Below are positions 7,217-12,859 of a stretch of DNA of 12,859 nt, in pieces. The stretch covers positions 1 through 12,859 of the forward strand of contig JBBRLA010000192.1 in assembly GCA_038231615.1 (NCBI GenBank). Reading direction: 5' to 3'. Under the pieces are notes generated by a model. The model had not been told where the DNA came from. It saw only the letters and a program-made list of their open reading frames with translations, and did not search any database. The DNA is from JBBRLA01 sp038231615 (GTDB taxonomy: Bacteria > Myxococcota_A > Polyangia > Palsa-1104 > JAEUJZ01). Numbering within the stretch: position 1 is the stretch's first letter; each line of letters opens with the position of its first letter. Both the position numbers and the translations under genes were made by a program.

Positions 7217-7873
7217 TTACTTGCTGGGGCCCGGGAGGCTCTTCTTCTTCACCAGGATCTCGTCGATGATGCCATACTCCTTGGCTTCGGGGGCGCCCAT
7301 GAAGTAGTCGCGCTCCATGTCCTTGCGGACGCGCTCTTCGGAGGTGCCGGTGTGCCGGGCGTAGAGTTCGATGAGGCGATCGCGGGTCTTCAGGATTTCC
7401 TTGGCGTGGATGTCGATGTCCGTCGCCTGTCCCTGGAAGCCGCCGAGAGGCTGGTGGATGAGGATGCGAGAGTTTGGCAAGGAGTAACGCTTGCCCTTGG
7501 CCCCGGCGGCCAAAAGGAACGACCCCATCGACGACGCCTGCCCCATGCAGATGGTTGCGACGTCGCAGCGGATGTACTGCATGGTGTCGTAGATGGCCAG
7601 GCCGGCGGTGACCAGGCCCCCGGGCGAGTTGATGTAGAGCATCACGTCCTTGTCCGGGTCCTCGGACTCAAGGAAGAGCATCTGGGCAATGATCACGTTG
7701 GCGATCATGTCGTCCACGGGGGTGCCGAGGAAGACGATGCGGTCCTTGAGCAGGCGGGAGAAGATGTCCCAACCGCGCTCGCCGCGGTGGGTCTGCTCGA
7801 TGACGGTGGGGATGATGAAGCTCGACGTCCCGGGAAGGTGGGTGCTATCGAATGGGGCTTTTGGATGGTTCAT
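7217..7873 (-). CDS. clpP: ClpP protease subunit
   Basis: The product is 218 aa from the ATG at 7873; a GTG three codons upstream is the alternative. The body matches ClpP throughout: SFIIPTVIEQTHRGERGWDI, LYINSPGGLVTAGLAIYDTM, then the catalytic Ser115 in GQASSMGSFLL, His140 in RILIHQPLGG and Asp152 in GQATDIDIHAKEIL. The 17 residues before SFIIP form a short propeptide-like extension, as is common before self-cleavage. ClpP forms a double heptameric chamber and degrades proteins delivered by ClpX. No good ribosome binding site is seen, and the 48-nt gap from tig is pyrimidine-rich, without a terminator. Co-transcription with tig is therefore likely. Confidence 0.98.
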   Translation of the reverse strand: MNHPKAPFDSTHLPGTSSFIIPTVIEQTHRGERGWDIFSRLLKDRIVFLGTPVDDMIANVIIAQMLFLESEDPDKDVMLYINSPGGLVTAGLAIYDTMQYIRCDVATICMGQASSMGSFLLAAGAKGKRYSLPNSRILIHQPLGGFQGQATDIDIHAKEILKTRDRLIELYARHTGTSEERVRKDMERDYFMGAPEAKEYGIIDEILVKKKSLPGPSK

Positions 7874-7921
7874 CTTGTGCACCAGATTCAGAGTAAGAGG
7901 CAGGGGAAGGAGAGAGAGTGC

Positions 7922-9253
7922 TTACGCATTCGCTTCTTGAGCTTCACTAATCTTTGCGCGAGACTCCAGCAAGTCAAGCGACTTTTCCACGAGGAGGTCG
8001 TGGCGCAGGTTCTGGAACCCAGAATCATGCTTCTGGATCTCGGCCTTGATGCGCGCGACGCTCTTGTCGCTGCGCCGGGCCATCTCCGAGAGCCGCAGTT
8101 CCAGGTCGGCCTCGGTGACGGAGAGCTTCTCTTTTTCGGCGATGGCGTTCAGCAGGAATTGCTGGGACAGGCTCTGGATGGCCTCGTTCTCTACCGCCGC
8201 CCGGATCGCCTCGGGGGTGAGGGCGTTGGAGTTTCCGCCCGCGCGGATCGACTCGTAGAGCATGCGCTGCTGGGTGGGCTGGGAGAGCTGCTCGATCGCC
8301 TGGCGCAAGAGGGTGGGCGGCAGGGGCACGGGGTTGCGCTTGAGGGCCTCGCCGATCAGCGTGTCGCGCAGTTCCTGGCGCGCCACTTCGGCGTCCTCCT
8401 CGACGAGGCGGACGCGGATCTTGTCGCGCATCTCGGCCAGGGTATCGGCCTCGCCGGTGTCTTTGGCGAACTCATCGTCCAGGGCCGGGAGCTGCTTGAT
8501 GTGGGCTTCCTTGATGGTCACCTTCAGCGATACTGGCTGGCCGGCGAACGCCGGCGGATCCACCCCTTCGGTGGGCAGGGTAAAGTTGACCTCGTGGTCC
8601 TTTGCGGTCAGGGAGATGCCGATGAGCATCGGGACCAGGCCCGGGAGAGGGTCCTGCTTGGGTTCGGTCAGGTCGACGGCGATCTCCTGCTCCTTCTGGG
8701 TGCGCCCGCCGATGGATCCACTGATGATGATCTTGACGACGTCGGTGTTGGCGGTCACCTCGCGGCCCTCGATGGGGAGCATCTCGACCTGATCCAGGCG
8801 ACGGTGCTCCAGGGCCTCGGCGACGGTCTCGTCGGTGACCTTGGTGGCCCGGCGGGTGACCTGGATGCCGTCGTAGTCCTTGGGGTCGATCACAGGGTAA
8901 AGTTCGAGGCGTGTGGTGAAGCGCATCGGCTCGTTACGCCGGGGCTCGGGGTGGGGGGGCTCCAGGACCGGCGCGGACATCATGCGCATCTGGTGCTGCT
9001 GGCCGAACATCACCATGCTCTCGTTGACCAGATCCTGGGCGACCTGCGTCTCGACCTTCTTGCCGAAGAGCTGTTCGAGCAGAGGACGGGGGGCCTTGCC
9101 CTTGCGGAAGCCCCTCAGGTTGACTTCCCGAGAGAGCTTTCGGAACGCCTCGTCGAGCTTGCTGTTGACCTGTTCGCGCGCCACCACGACGATCAGTCGT
9201 TTTTCGACGGGGGACAGGTCTTCGAATTCGAACTGGACCGGGGAGCCCTGCAT
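7922..9253 (-). CDS. tig: trigger factor, ribosome-associated chaperone
   Basis: The product is 443 aa. The ATG at 9253-9251 is preceded by GAGAGG (9265-9260) at good spacing; the longer frame to 9340 would include the promoter. The N-terminal domain carries the ribosome-docking signature GFRKGKAP (residues 48-55). A central FKBP-like prolyl isomerase domain follows (about 150-240). The C-terminal helical chaperone arms include LPALDDEFAKDTG, SLSQQFLLNAIAEKEKL and LVEKSLDLLESRAKI, ending in EAQEANA. It binds ribosomal protein L23 (family knowledge) and shields emerging chains. As the first gene of tig-clpP-clpX-lon it links folding to degradation. Confidence 0.97.
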   Translation of the reverse strand: MQGSPVQFEFEDLSPVEKRLIVVVAREQVNSKLDEAFRKLSREVNLRGFRKGKAPRPLLEQLFGKKVETQVAQDLVNESMVMFGQQHQMRMMSAPVLEPPHPEPRRNEPMRFTTRLELYPVIDPKDYDGIQVTRRATKVTDETVAEALEHRRLDQVEMLPIEGREVTANTDVVKIIISGSIGGRTQKEQEIAVDLTEPKQDPLPGLVPMLIGISLTAKDHEVNFTLPTEGVDPPAFAGQPVSLKVTIKEAHIKQLPALDDEFAKDTGEADTLAEMRDKIRVRLVEEDAEVARQELRDTLIGEALKRNPVPLPPTLLRQAIEQLSQPTQQRMLYESIRAGGNSNALTPEAIRAAVENEAIQSLSQQFLLNAIAEKEKLSVTEADLELRLSEMARRSDKSVARIKAEIQKHDSGFQNLRHDLLVEKSLDLLESRAKISEAQEANA

Positions 9254-9304
9254 CAGTCGCCTCTCTTGACAGTAAGCCTGAACGGCAACGGCTTTAGCCG
9301 CAGC

Positions 9305-9333
9305 ATTTTTACACAAAGGGGTACAGGGGTCAA
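9305..9333 (-). promoter_or_regulatory. candidate promoter of tig
   Basis: On the minus strand TTGACC (9333-9328) is followed after 17 nt by AAAAAT, or after 16 nt by TAAAAA (9311-9305). This gives a leader of about 45 nt before the tig ATG. The element sits in the 88-nt gap behind the lipoprotein gene. The leader contains a small inverted repeat CGGCT-tt-AGCCG at 9289-9300. Confidence 0.6.
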
Positions 9334-9341
9334 GCCCCACA

Positions 9342-9842
9342 TCAGTTATTACATGCGGCGGCCATGGTATCGTCCTTGGCGCCCGCGTCGATCCACATGC
9401 CGAAGCCTTCGATCTCGCCGGCGTCGAGCATCATGCCGGTGTCCGGCATGCGCTTTCCGAGGGCGGTGGTCAGACCGGCTTCGGCATCGGTCAGGGTGAG
9501 CTTGCGGTAAAGATAGCTCTTTTGTCGGTCGCCGGCGACGACACGGTGCGGAAGGGTCGCGGCGGCGGTGGAGCGGAAGGTGGCCCCTTGGCTGGCGCCG
9601 AAAAGGACGCAGTAGGCGTCGGTGCCGGAGAGGCTCATGTTGCCGGAGCCCGGGGACGCCGTCCTGTGGCAAGAGCTGAAGTTGCAACTTTGCGCGAAGA
9701 TGGGCTTGAGTTCGGAGAACTTGCCGGTAAACGGGGTGCCGCCGCCGCCGCAGGCCGAGAGGCCCAGCAGGAGGGTGGCCCGAATCGCGAGCCGAAACGT
9801 AAGATCCCAGGGTCGGGTGCGGTGTGGGGTCGTAGGGTTCAT
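9342..9842 (-). CDS. predicted lipoprotein with a cytochrome c-like CX4CH motif
   Basis: The product is 166 aa from the ATG at 9842, with AAGG 6 nt upstream. The far longer frame back to 10208 overlaps the GIY-YIG gene and is not coding there. Residues 16-30 form a hydrophobic segment ending in the lipobox LLGLSA-Cys31, so the protein should be a membrane-anchored lipoprotein facing the periplasm. After FSELKPIFAQ comes C53-NFSS-C58-H59, a CX4CH heme-attachment-type motif. RMP (131-133) could supply a distal methionine, and WIDAGA ends the domain. This arrangement matches small cytochrome-like lipoproteins common in myxobacteria and planctomycetes. CX4CH is rarer than CXXCH, so heme binding is likely but unproven. 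It lies 46 nt after the GIY-YIG gene in the same direction. Confidence 0.7.
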   Translation of the reverse strand: MNPTTPHRTRPWDLTFRLAIRATLLLGLSACGGGGTPFTGKFSELKPIFAQSCNFSSCHRTASPGSGNMSLSGTDAYCVLFGASQGATFRSTAAATLPHRVVAGDRQKSYLYRKLTLTDAEAGLTTALGKRMPDTGMMLDAGEIEGFGMWIDAGAKDDTMAAACNN

Positions 9843-9888
9843 GAAGACCTTGATCAGCAGGGGGTACGTACCGGGAAGACGAAACCTA

Positions 9889-10233
9889 TCACAGATGAGC
9901 GGGCGCCAACAATCCCAGCTTGGCGGTCCTTTTGAGGCGCTTGATGGCGGCCTCGCGGGACAGGGCTGCGCCTTTGTCGGGGGCAGGCTCATGGTAGGCC
10001 AGCTCGATGGGAAGCCTGCCCCGGGTGTACTTGACCCCGCCGCGCCTGTGGGCCTGCAGGCGGCGGGGCAGATCGTTGGTGCAGCCGGTGTACAGGGAGC
10101 CGTCCGCGCAGCGCAGAAGGTATACCACCCACGGACACTCCACGGCGGGCGGAAGATCAGCGACGGGCTCGCTGTGGGCGACCCGGGCGGCGGTCGGGAT
10201 CGGCGCACGCCGACGCGGCGTTGACGTCGTCAC
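9889..10233 (-). CDS. GIY-YIG nuclease-superfamily protein
   Basis: The product is 114 aa from the GTG at 10233; a GTG at 10143 would give the more usual short form of about 84 aa. The core VVYLLRCADGSLYTGCTNDLPRR is the GIY-YIG motif in its VYLL...LYTG variant. It is followed by the arginine helix (RRLQAH) and KYTRGRLPIELAYHE, then the conserved Glu in SREAAIKRLKRTAKLGLL. This is the stand-alone YhbQ/UPF0213-type family, whose physiological DNA substrate is poorly known. The N-terminal 30 residues are Pro/Arg/Ala-rich with coding-like codon use but no motif. Its start region overlaps the promoter area of the divergent gene at 10263. Confidence 0.85.
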   Translation of the reverse strand: MTTSTPRRRAPIPTAARVAHSEPVADLPPAVECPWVVYLLRCADGSLYTGCTNDLPRRLQAHRRGGVKYTRGRLPIELAYHEPAPDKGAALSREAAIKRLKRTAKLGLLAPAHL

Positions 10234-10262
10234 ACTGCGATGTTAGCTTAGCCTGGCCTAAC
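10221..10262 (+). promoter_or_regulatory. candidate promoter and inverted repeat before the 10263 gene
   Basis: TTGACG (10221-10226), a 17-nt spacer and TAGCTT (10244-10249) make a plausible promoter with only about 7 nt of leader and no Shine-Dalgarno. A short inverted repeat GTTAG...CTAAC (10242-10262) spans the -10 element to the start codon. The -35 element lies inside the first codons of the divergent GIY-YIG frame if that gene starts at 10233. Confidence 0.35.
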
Positions 10263-10625
10263 ATGCGAATCGAGTCCGACAAGAAATTGTTCGTGGGCCT
10301 TCGGGTCGACAGCAAGATGCGCGACCAGTTAGAGAAGTGCCCGCAGCGCGATCGGGTCTTTTTCGAGGCGGAAGACACGCGCTACCTGACGGTGATGCGT
10401 GGAGGCGACGACTCCTATATCGGAAAACTGGTGGACGGGGCCACTCCGGCCGCGTCGATGGATGACCTGCAGCGGAACATCCTGTCGATCATGAATCGGA
10501 TTTGTCCGGGACGGCGGAATGAGGATGACATCAAGATATTTTCCGTGGGTGATGGCGAGGCGCCACCCGCGCCGCGAAAGAACGAGGACACTCAGGGCGA
10601 TCGCGGGAGGGGCAACTACTACTGA
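10263..10625 (+). CDS. small conserved-looking protein of unknown function
   Basis: The product is 120 aa from the ATG at 10263; 14 codons more are possible from a start at 10221, but they would cover the promoter. The N-terminal 85 residues read like a compact alpha/beta domain: KLFVGLRVDSKMRDQL, RVFFEAEDTRYLTVMRGGDDSYIGK, then the helix DLQRNILSIMNRICPGRRN and the strand IKIFSVG. The last 30 residues are charged and low complexity, ending RGRGNYY. There is no signal peptide, membrane segment or motif I recognise. It stands between the GIY-YIG gene and a tRNA operon. Codon bias supports a real gene; the function is unknown. Confidence 0.7.
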   Translation: MRIESDKKLFVGLRVDSKMRDQLEKCPQRDRVFFEAEDTRYLTVMRGGDDSYIGKLVDGATPAASMDDLQRNILSIMNRICPGRRNEDDIKIFSVGDGEAPPAPRKNEDTQGDRGRGNYY

Positions 10626-10630
10626 GTCTG

Positions 10631-10680
10631 GCCTCGGGCCGCGAGGCTCATGCAAGAAAACTGAAATTATCGCTTGCATG
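10631..10680. promoter_or_regulatory. hairpin and spaced inverted repeat before the tRNA-Arg operon
   Basis: GCCTCG-ggccg-CGAGGC (10631-10647) is a perfect hairpin just after the stop at 10625, without a U-tract. Next to it CATGCAAG (10649-10656) and CTTGCATG (10673-10680) form an 8-bp inverted repeat 16 nt apart. The right arm contains TTGCAT (10674-10679), a possible -35 element with TAAGGA 18 nt on, 15 nt before the tRNA. A regulator bound there could control the tRNA operon. This is inference. Confidence 0.35.
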
Positions 10681-10717
10681 GAAGGCCCAGATCCTGGTAA
10701 GGAGTTGCCCTACTTGG

Positions 10718-10791
10718 GCGCCTGTAGCTCAGATGGATAGAGCAACGGACTTCGAATCCGTCGGTCGGGCGTTCGAATCGCCCCGGGCGCA
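10718..10791 (+). tRNA. tRNA-Arg (anticodon TCG)
   Basis: The acceptor stem GCGCCTG pairs with CGGGCGC. The D stem is GCTC/GAGC, the anticodon arm ACGGA-CTTCGAA-TCCGT carries TCG, and the T arm is GGGCG-TTCGAAT-CGCCC. The discriminator is A and CCA is not encoded. It is the first gene of a tRNA-Arg/tRNA-Lys operon. Confidence 0.96.
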
Positions 10792-10814
10792 CTGGTAAGC
10801 TGAAAATTGAATTC

Positions 10815-10887
10815 GGGCCCATAGCTCAACTGGCAGAGCAGCGGACTCTTAATCCGTTTGTTGTAGGTTCGATTCCTACTGGGCTCA
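10815..10887 (+). tRNA. tRNA-Lys (anticodon CTT)
   Basis: The acceptor stem GGGCCCA pairs with TGGGCTC, with one G-U. The D stem is GCTC/GAGC, the anticodon arm GCGGA-CTCTTAA-TCCGT carries CTT, and the T arm is GTAGG-TTCGATT-CCTAC. CCA is not encoded. It lies 23 nt after tRNA-Arg and is followed at once by a terminator. Confidence 0.96.
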
Positions 10888-10891
10888 CTCC

Positions 10892-10919
10892 AAATGCCGC
10901 AGGTGACTGCGGCATTTTT
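10892..10919 (+). terminator. rho-independent terminator after tRNA-Lys
   Basis: AAATGCCGCAG-gtga-CTGCGGCATTT is a perfect 11-bp stem with a 4-nt loop, and the T-tract runs on to 10919. It is the strongest terminator in the window and ends the tRNA-Arg/tRNA-Lys operon. tRNA-Leu, 41 nt further on, therefore probably needs its own promoter. Confidence 0.93.
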
Positions 10920-10960
10920 CGTTTATCTTCATCTGACTTGCCGCTAAAGGCCGAATCCCT

Positions 10961-11042
10961 GCGAGGGTGGCGGAATTGGCATACGCACCAGACTTAGGAT
11001 CTGGCGCCGCAAGGCATGCGGGTTCAAATCCCGCCTCTCGCA
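10961..11042 (+). tRNA. tRNA-Leu (anticodon TAG)
   Basis: This is a class II tRNA. The acceptor stem GCGAGGG pairs with CTCTCGC with one G-U. The anticodon arm CCAGA-CTTAGGA-TCTGG carries TAG. A long variable arm (CGCCGCAAGGCAT) follows, then the T arm GCGGG-TTCAAAT-CCCGC. The discriminator is A and CCA is not encoded. A tyrosine recombinase remnant lies 60 nt beyond its 3' end, so this tRNA is the probable attachment site of an integrated element. Confidence 0.96.
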
Positions 11043-11081
11043 CCGACGGGAAGTGTTCCCCATCCAACATGGCCCGGCGCG

Positions 11082-11103
11082 CCGTTGGAAGTCCGTTGGA
11101 AGT
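11082..11103. repeat. tandem 11-bp direct repeat next to the integrase remnant
   Basis: CCGTTGGAAGT occurs twice without a gap (11082-11092 and 11093-11103). It overlaps the first base of the integrase stop codon and lies between tRNA-Leu and the gene. Short repeats here are typical arm-type binding sites of tyrosine recombinases, though that role is inferred. A partial inverted copy (TCCAAC) occurs at about 11063. Confidence 0.55.
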
Positions 11104-11561
11104 CATTTCCCGCCATCGATCACGGTCATCCGACCCCGCACCCGCCCCTGCGCCACTGCCTCCCCCGTGACGTAGTGGCGCTCGGCGACCCCCGGACCAG
11201 CCTGCCCGAGCGCCACGGCCACGGCCTCCATGGTGGCGCCGCTGCGGATGGCCATGCTAGCGAAGGTCCCGCGCAGGGCGTGCGGACACACCAGGGGCAG
11301 GCCCACGGCCCGGCAGACCCGGTGCACGGCCCGGCGCACCTGCTCCTTGCTCAGGCTGTCCCCCGTGCAGGCGGGCCCCCGGGGCTCGTGGGCGATTGGG
11401 GGGAAGAGCGGGGGATCGAGCTGCGGCACATCGAACACTCGCCCCCACGTCCTTGCTCGCGCGGCCTGGTCGCGCAGGGGCTGCTGTAGTGCGAGCGGGA
11501 TCGTCAGCTCCCGCCGGGCGGCTTGCTCGATGGGGCTGGATGGGGAGAGAGGCGGGAGGCG
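11103..11561 (-). pseudogene. truncated tyrosine recombinase (phage-type integrase), C-terminal part
   Basis: About 150 codons remain in frame after the TAG that also ends the upstream gene (11564-11562). The only start codons are internal ones such as the GTG at 11438. The C-terminus is unmistakable: HALRGTFASMAIRSGAT (box II His and Arg), then a LGQ...ERHYV segment with the nucleophilic Tyr, ending TVIDGGK. RRELTIPLALQQPL upstream matches the segment linking the box I region to box II. The box I arginine and the whole DNA-binding N-terminus are missing, and the usual LGH is LGQ here, replacing a conserved active-site His. It should be catalytically dead. Its place beside tRNA-Leu marks an old integration event. 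Confidence 0.75.
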
Positions 11562-12443
11562 CTACTTCTTCTGGGCGGGCCCGCCGGGAGGCACCCTGAC
11601 GGCGGTCGGGCCCACGGGGGTCTGGGTGGTGACCGTGGTGGTGGCGTGGGCGGTAGGTTCCGCCGCGCTCGTCGCCGCCAGCTTGGCCTGCTCGTCGGCG
11701 CGGACGGCCCCAGCTTGCCGCACGTTCTGGGCGCGGGTCGCCACGGCGGTGTTCGCGGGCTCGCCTCGGATGGCCCGTGCCGCCGTTAGCGCCACGAGCA
11801 AGGCGCCGTTGGCCTTGATGACCGAGTCCCCCCGCAAAAGGGCGGCGTCGACCTGAGTGGCCACGTCGTTGAGCACGACGGTCTCATTGGCATCGACCAG
11901 GGCATACGCCGGGTCCAGCACGTTGCGAATGCGGCGGATGCGCTCGCTCTGGGCCAGACTGCGCCCGAGTCGCGAGGCGTCCAGCTTCAGGCAACTGGCC
12001 TCCGCCACCGTCTTGTCCGCATGGAGCGCCGAGTAGCCCCCGGCCCGGACCTGCATGGCGTTGAAGGGCAGGTCTACCCGCACCCACTCCCGCGAGAAGC
12101 CTTCGAGCAGAAAGACGGTATCCAGTACCTCCGAGAGCGTGCTGGGGACGTTGTCGGTCTTGTTGATGCAGGCATCCACCCAGCGGTCGGCGACCGCCCG
12201 GACGAACTGCTCCTTGGGCATCACCTCCACGGGCTGCGGACTATCGGTGGGGGCCGCCTCCGGACGGCCGTTGACGCGGATGATCTTGTCGGGCAGGGAC
12301 CCGCGCAAGTTGTTGGCCACCTCGGGGATGGTGAGATCCTCGGGGTTTACCTGATCGGTCCCCGTACCTGCGGGGCCGGGGGTATGAGTCACCCCAGGGG
12401 CATGTCCATGCCCGGCGGGTGGTGTGGGTTTGTTGGGTATCAT
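11562..12443 (-). CDS. unknown 293-aa protein of the tRNA-Leu element
   Basis: I chose the ATG at 12443, with AAAGAG 12-17 nt upstream and a promoter at 12521-12493. The longer frame to 12521 would start on the -35 element. Residues 5-32 are rich in Pro, Gly, His and Thr (PTPPAGHGHAPG) and look disordered. A compact middle follows with PKEQFVRAVADRWVDACIN, VFLLEGFSREWVRVDLPFNAM, then alanine-rich helices (about 145-255) including SLAQSERIRRIRNVLDPAYALV and ALLVALTAARAIRGE. The tail is Ala/Thr/Val/Pro-rich and ends PGGPAQKK. There is no signal peptide, membrane segment or known catalytic motif. Codon bias is strong. It abuts the integrase remnant in the same frame, separated only by its stop. 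The function is unknown; a cargo or structural protein of a mobile element is possible. Confidence 0.7.
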   Translation of the reverse strand: MIPNKPTPPAGHGHAPGVTHTPGPAGTGTDQVNPEDLTIPEVANNLRGSLPDKIIRVNGRPEAAPTDSPQPVEVMPKEQFVRAVADRWVDACINKTDNVPSTLSEVLDTVFLLEGFSREWVRVDLPFNAMQVRAGGYSALHADKTVAEASCLKLDASRLGRSLAQSERIRRIRNVLDPAYALVDANETVVLNDVATQVDAALLRGDSVIKANGALLVALTAARAIRGEPANTAVATRAQNVRQAGAVRADEQAKLAATSAAEPTAHATTTVTTQTPVGPTAVRVPPGGPAQKK

Positions 12444-12492
12444 GGGGTTCGTTCTCTTTACGTGTCTGGGGTGTCTAGCGTCGCTGGAAAGA

Positions 12493-12521
12493 CAAGTAAT
12501 CGAGTCCGCCGAATTGGTCAA
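12493..12521 (-). promoter_or_regulatory. candidate promoter of the 293-aa gene
   Basis: On the minus strand TTGACC (12521-12516) is followed after exactly 17 nt by TACTTG (12498-12493), giving a leader of about 43 nt before the ATG at 12443. The -35 element is strong. The -10 element is weak, but a near-identical TACTTC follows a TTGACG in front of the tRNA-Val operon. Confidence 0.45.
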
Positions 12522-12709
12522 GATCTTTTTTGGGGGTCCTGAAAATCGATCTCGTTGAGCAATTCGTGCACAACCGCGGTCGCGGCAACCTCATCCTGGC
12601 TTGTCCATCGCCTCCCGCGTCGGCTGACGCTCTTCTCGCTCTGGATGGGCTTTTCTTTCTGCGAAATACGCCCGCCCCTTGATCCGGTCGATCGGGTGCG
12701 TAAAACCAC
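12518..12709 (-). CDS. possible small ORF in the divergent intergenic region
   Basis: A 63-codon frame from a GTG at 12709 ends at a TGA at 12520-12518, with a plausible helical end (DEVAATAVVHELLNEIDFQD). However, it has no ribosome binding site, only moderate third-position GC, and its stop overlaps the promoter of the next gene. A plus-strand frame over the same bases looks about as good, so I regard it as doubtful. Otherwise the 271-nt gap 12444-12714 holds only the promoter region. Confidence 0.2.
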   Translation of the reverse strand: MVLRTRSTGSRGGRISQKEKPIQSEKSVSRRGRRWTSQDEVAATAVVHELLNEIDFQDPQKRS

Positions 12710-12714
12710 CCGTG

Positions 12715-12859
12715 ATGACTGAAATCAAAGATCCCCACCGGTTCAAGCCTGGCGGCGCCGAGGACCTTCGGGACCTCCACGCCGCCCTCTGCACGCATTC
12801 CTTTCGCCGTGCCCGCCTGGCCCTCCAGGACCTCGCCGCCCGTCGGCCAGGCCGTATCG
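12715..12859 (+). CDS. partial unknown protein, N-terminal 48 residues
   Basis: A frame from the ATG at 12715 stays open to the window edge, with strong third-position G/C. It begins MTEIKDPHRFKPGGAEDLRD and continues into an Arg/Ala/Leu-rich helix (HSFRRARLALQDLAARR). A GTG one codon upstream is the alternative start. There is no good ribosome binding site and no family I recognise. It is divergent from the 293-aa gene and could belong to the same element. Confidence 0.5.
   Translation, partial: MTEIKDPHRFKPGGAEDLRDLHAALCTHSFRRARLALQDLAARRPGRI

Noticed and set aside
9843..10208. N-terminal extension of the lipoprotein frame
   Set aside because: It overlaps the GIY-YIG gene in another frame, is Pro/Ser/Arg-rich, and would place the lipoprotein signal in the middle of the protein.
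10221..10262. Earlier start for the 10263 gene
   Set aside because: The extra codons coincide with the candidate promoter and inverted repeat and have no ribosome binding site.

Overview
The window looks like a high-GC chromosome segment from a delta-proteobacterium-type organism, most likely Myxococcota. This rests on strong G/C third-position bias, the gene order tig-clpP-clpX-lon, a lipoprotein with a CX4CH heme-type motif, and a tyrosine recombinase of a style common in myxobacteria. No ribosomal gene is present, so the assignment is an inference.

Layout. (1) Positions 1-2850 are accessory DNA full of small and broken genes. They comprise the N-terminus of an unidentified minus-strand protein, a stand-alone ribbon-helix-helix (RHH) protein, a beta-propeller/DUF4240 reading frame broken by three 1-nt shifts, an HNH-endonuclease remnant, and a VapBC-type toxin-antitoxin pair whose PIN toxin carries one frameshift. 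(2) Positions 2858-3168 hold a two-tRNA operon on the minus strand (Val-TAC, then Asp-GTC) with its own promoter and terminator. (3) Positions 3194-9333 hold the minus-strand proteostasis block, in transcription order tig, clpP, clpX, lon: the ribosome-bound chaperone trigger factor, the ClpXP protease and the Lon protease. (4) Positions 9342-10233 hold a GIY-YIG nuclease-like gene and a heme-motif lipoprotein on the minus strand; a small unknown gene (10263-10625) runs divergently. (5) Positions 10718-11042 hold tRNA-Arg(TCG), tRNA-Lys(CTT), a strong terminator and tRNA-Leu(TAG) on the plus strand. (6) From 11043 to the end is mobile-element-like DNA: a tandem 11-bp repeat, a truncated tyrosine recombinase 60 nt from the tRNA-Leu 3' end, an unknown 293-residue protein, and the start of a divergent plus-strand gene.

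The picture is a conserved housekeeping core (about 2.9-11.0 kb), bounded on both sides by tRNA genes, with decaying accessory DNA beyond each. The core genes work together in protein folding and quality control: trigger factor receives nascent chains, ClpX unfolds substrates for ClpP, and Lon degrades damaged proteins. I see no convincing wholly new system. The best leads are the tRNA-Leu element with its unknown 293-aa protein, a possibly leaderless lon transcript, and several unusually clean palindromes placed directly in front of small accessory genes.
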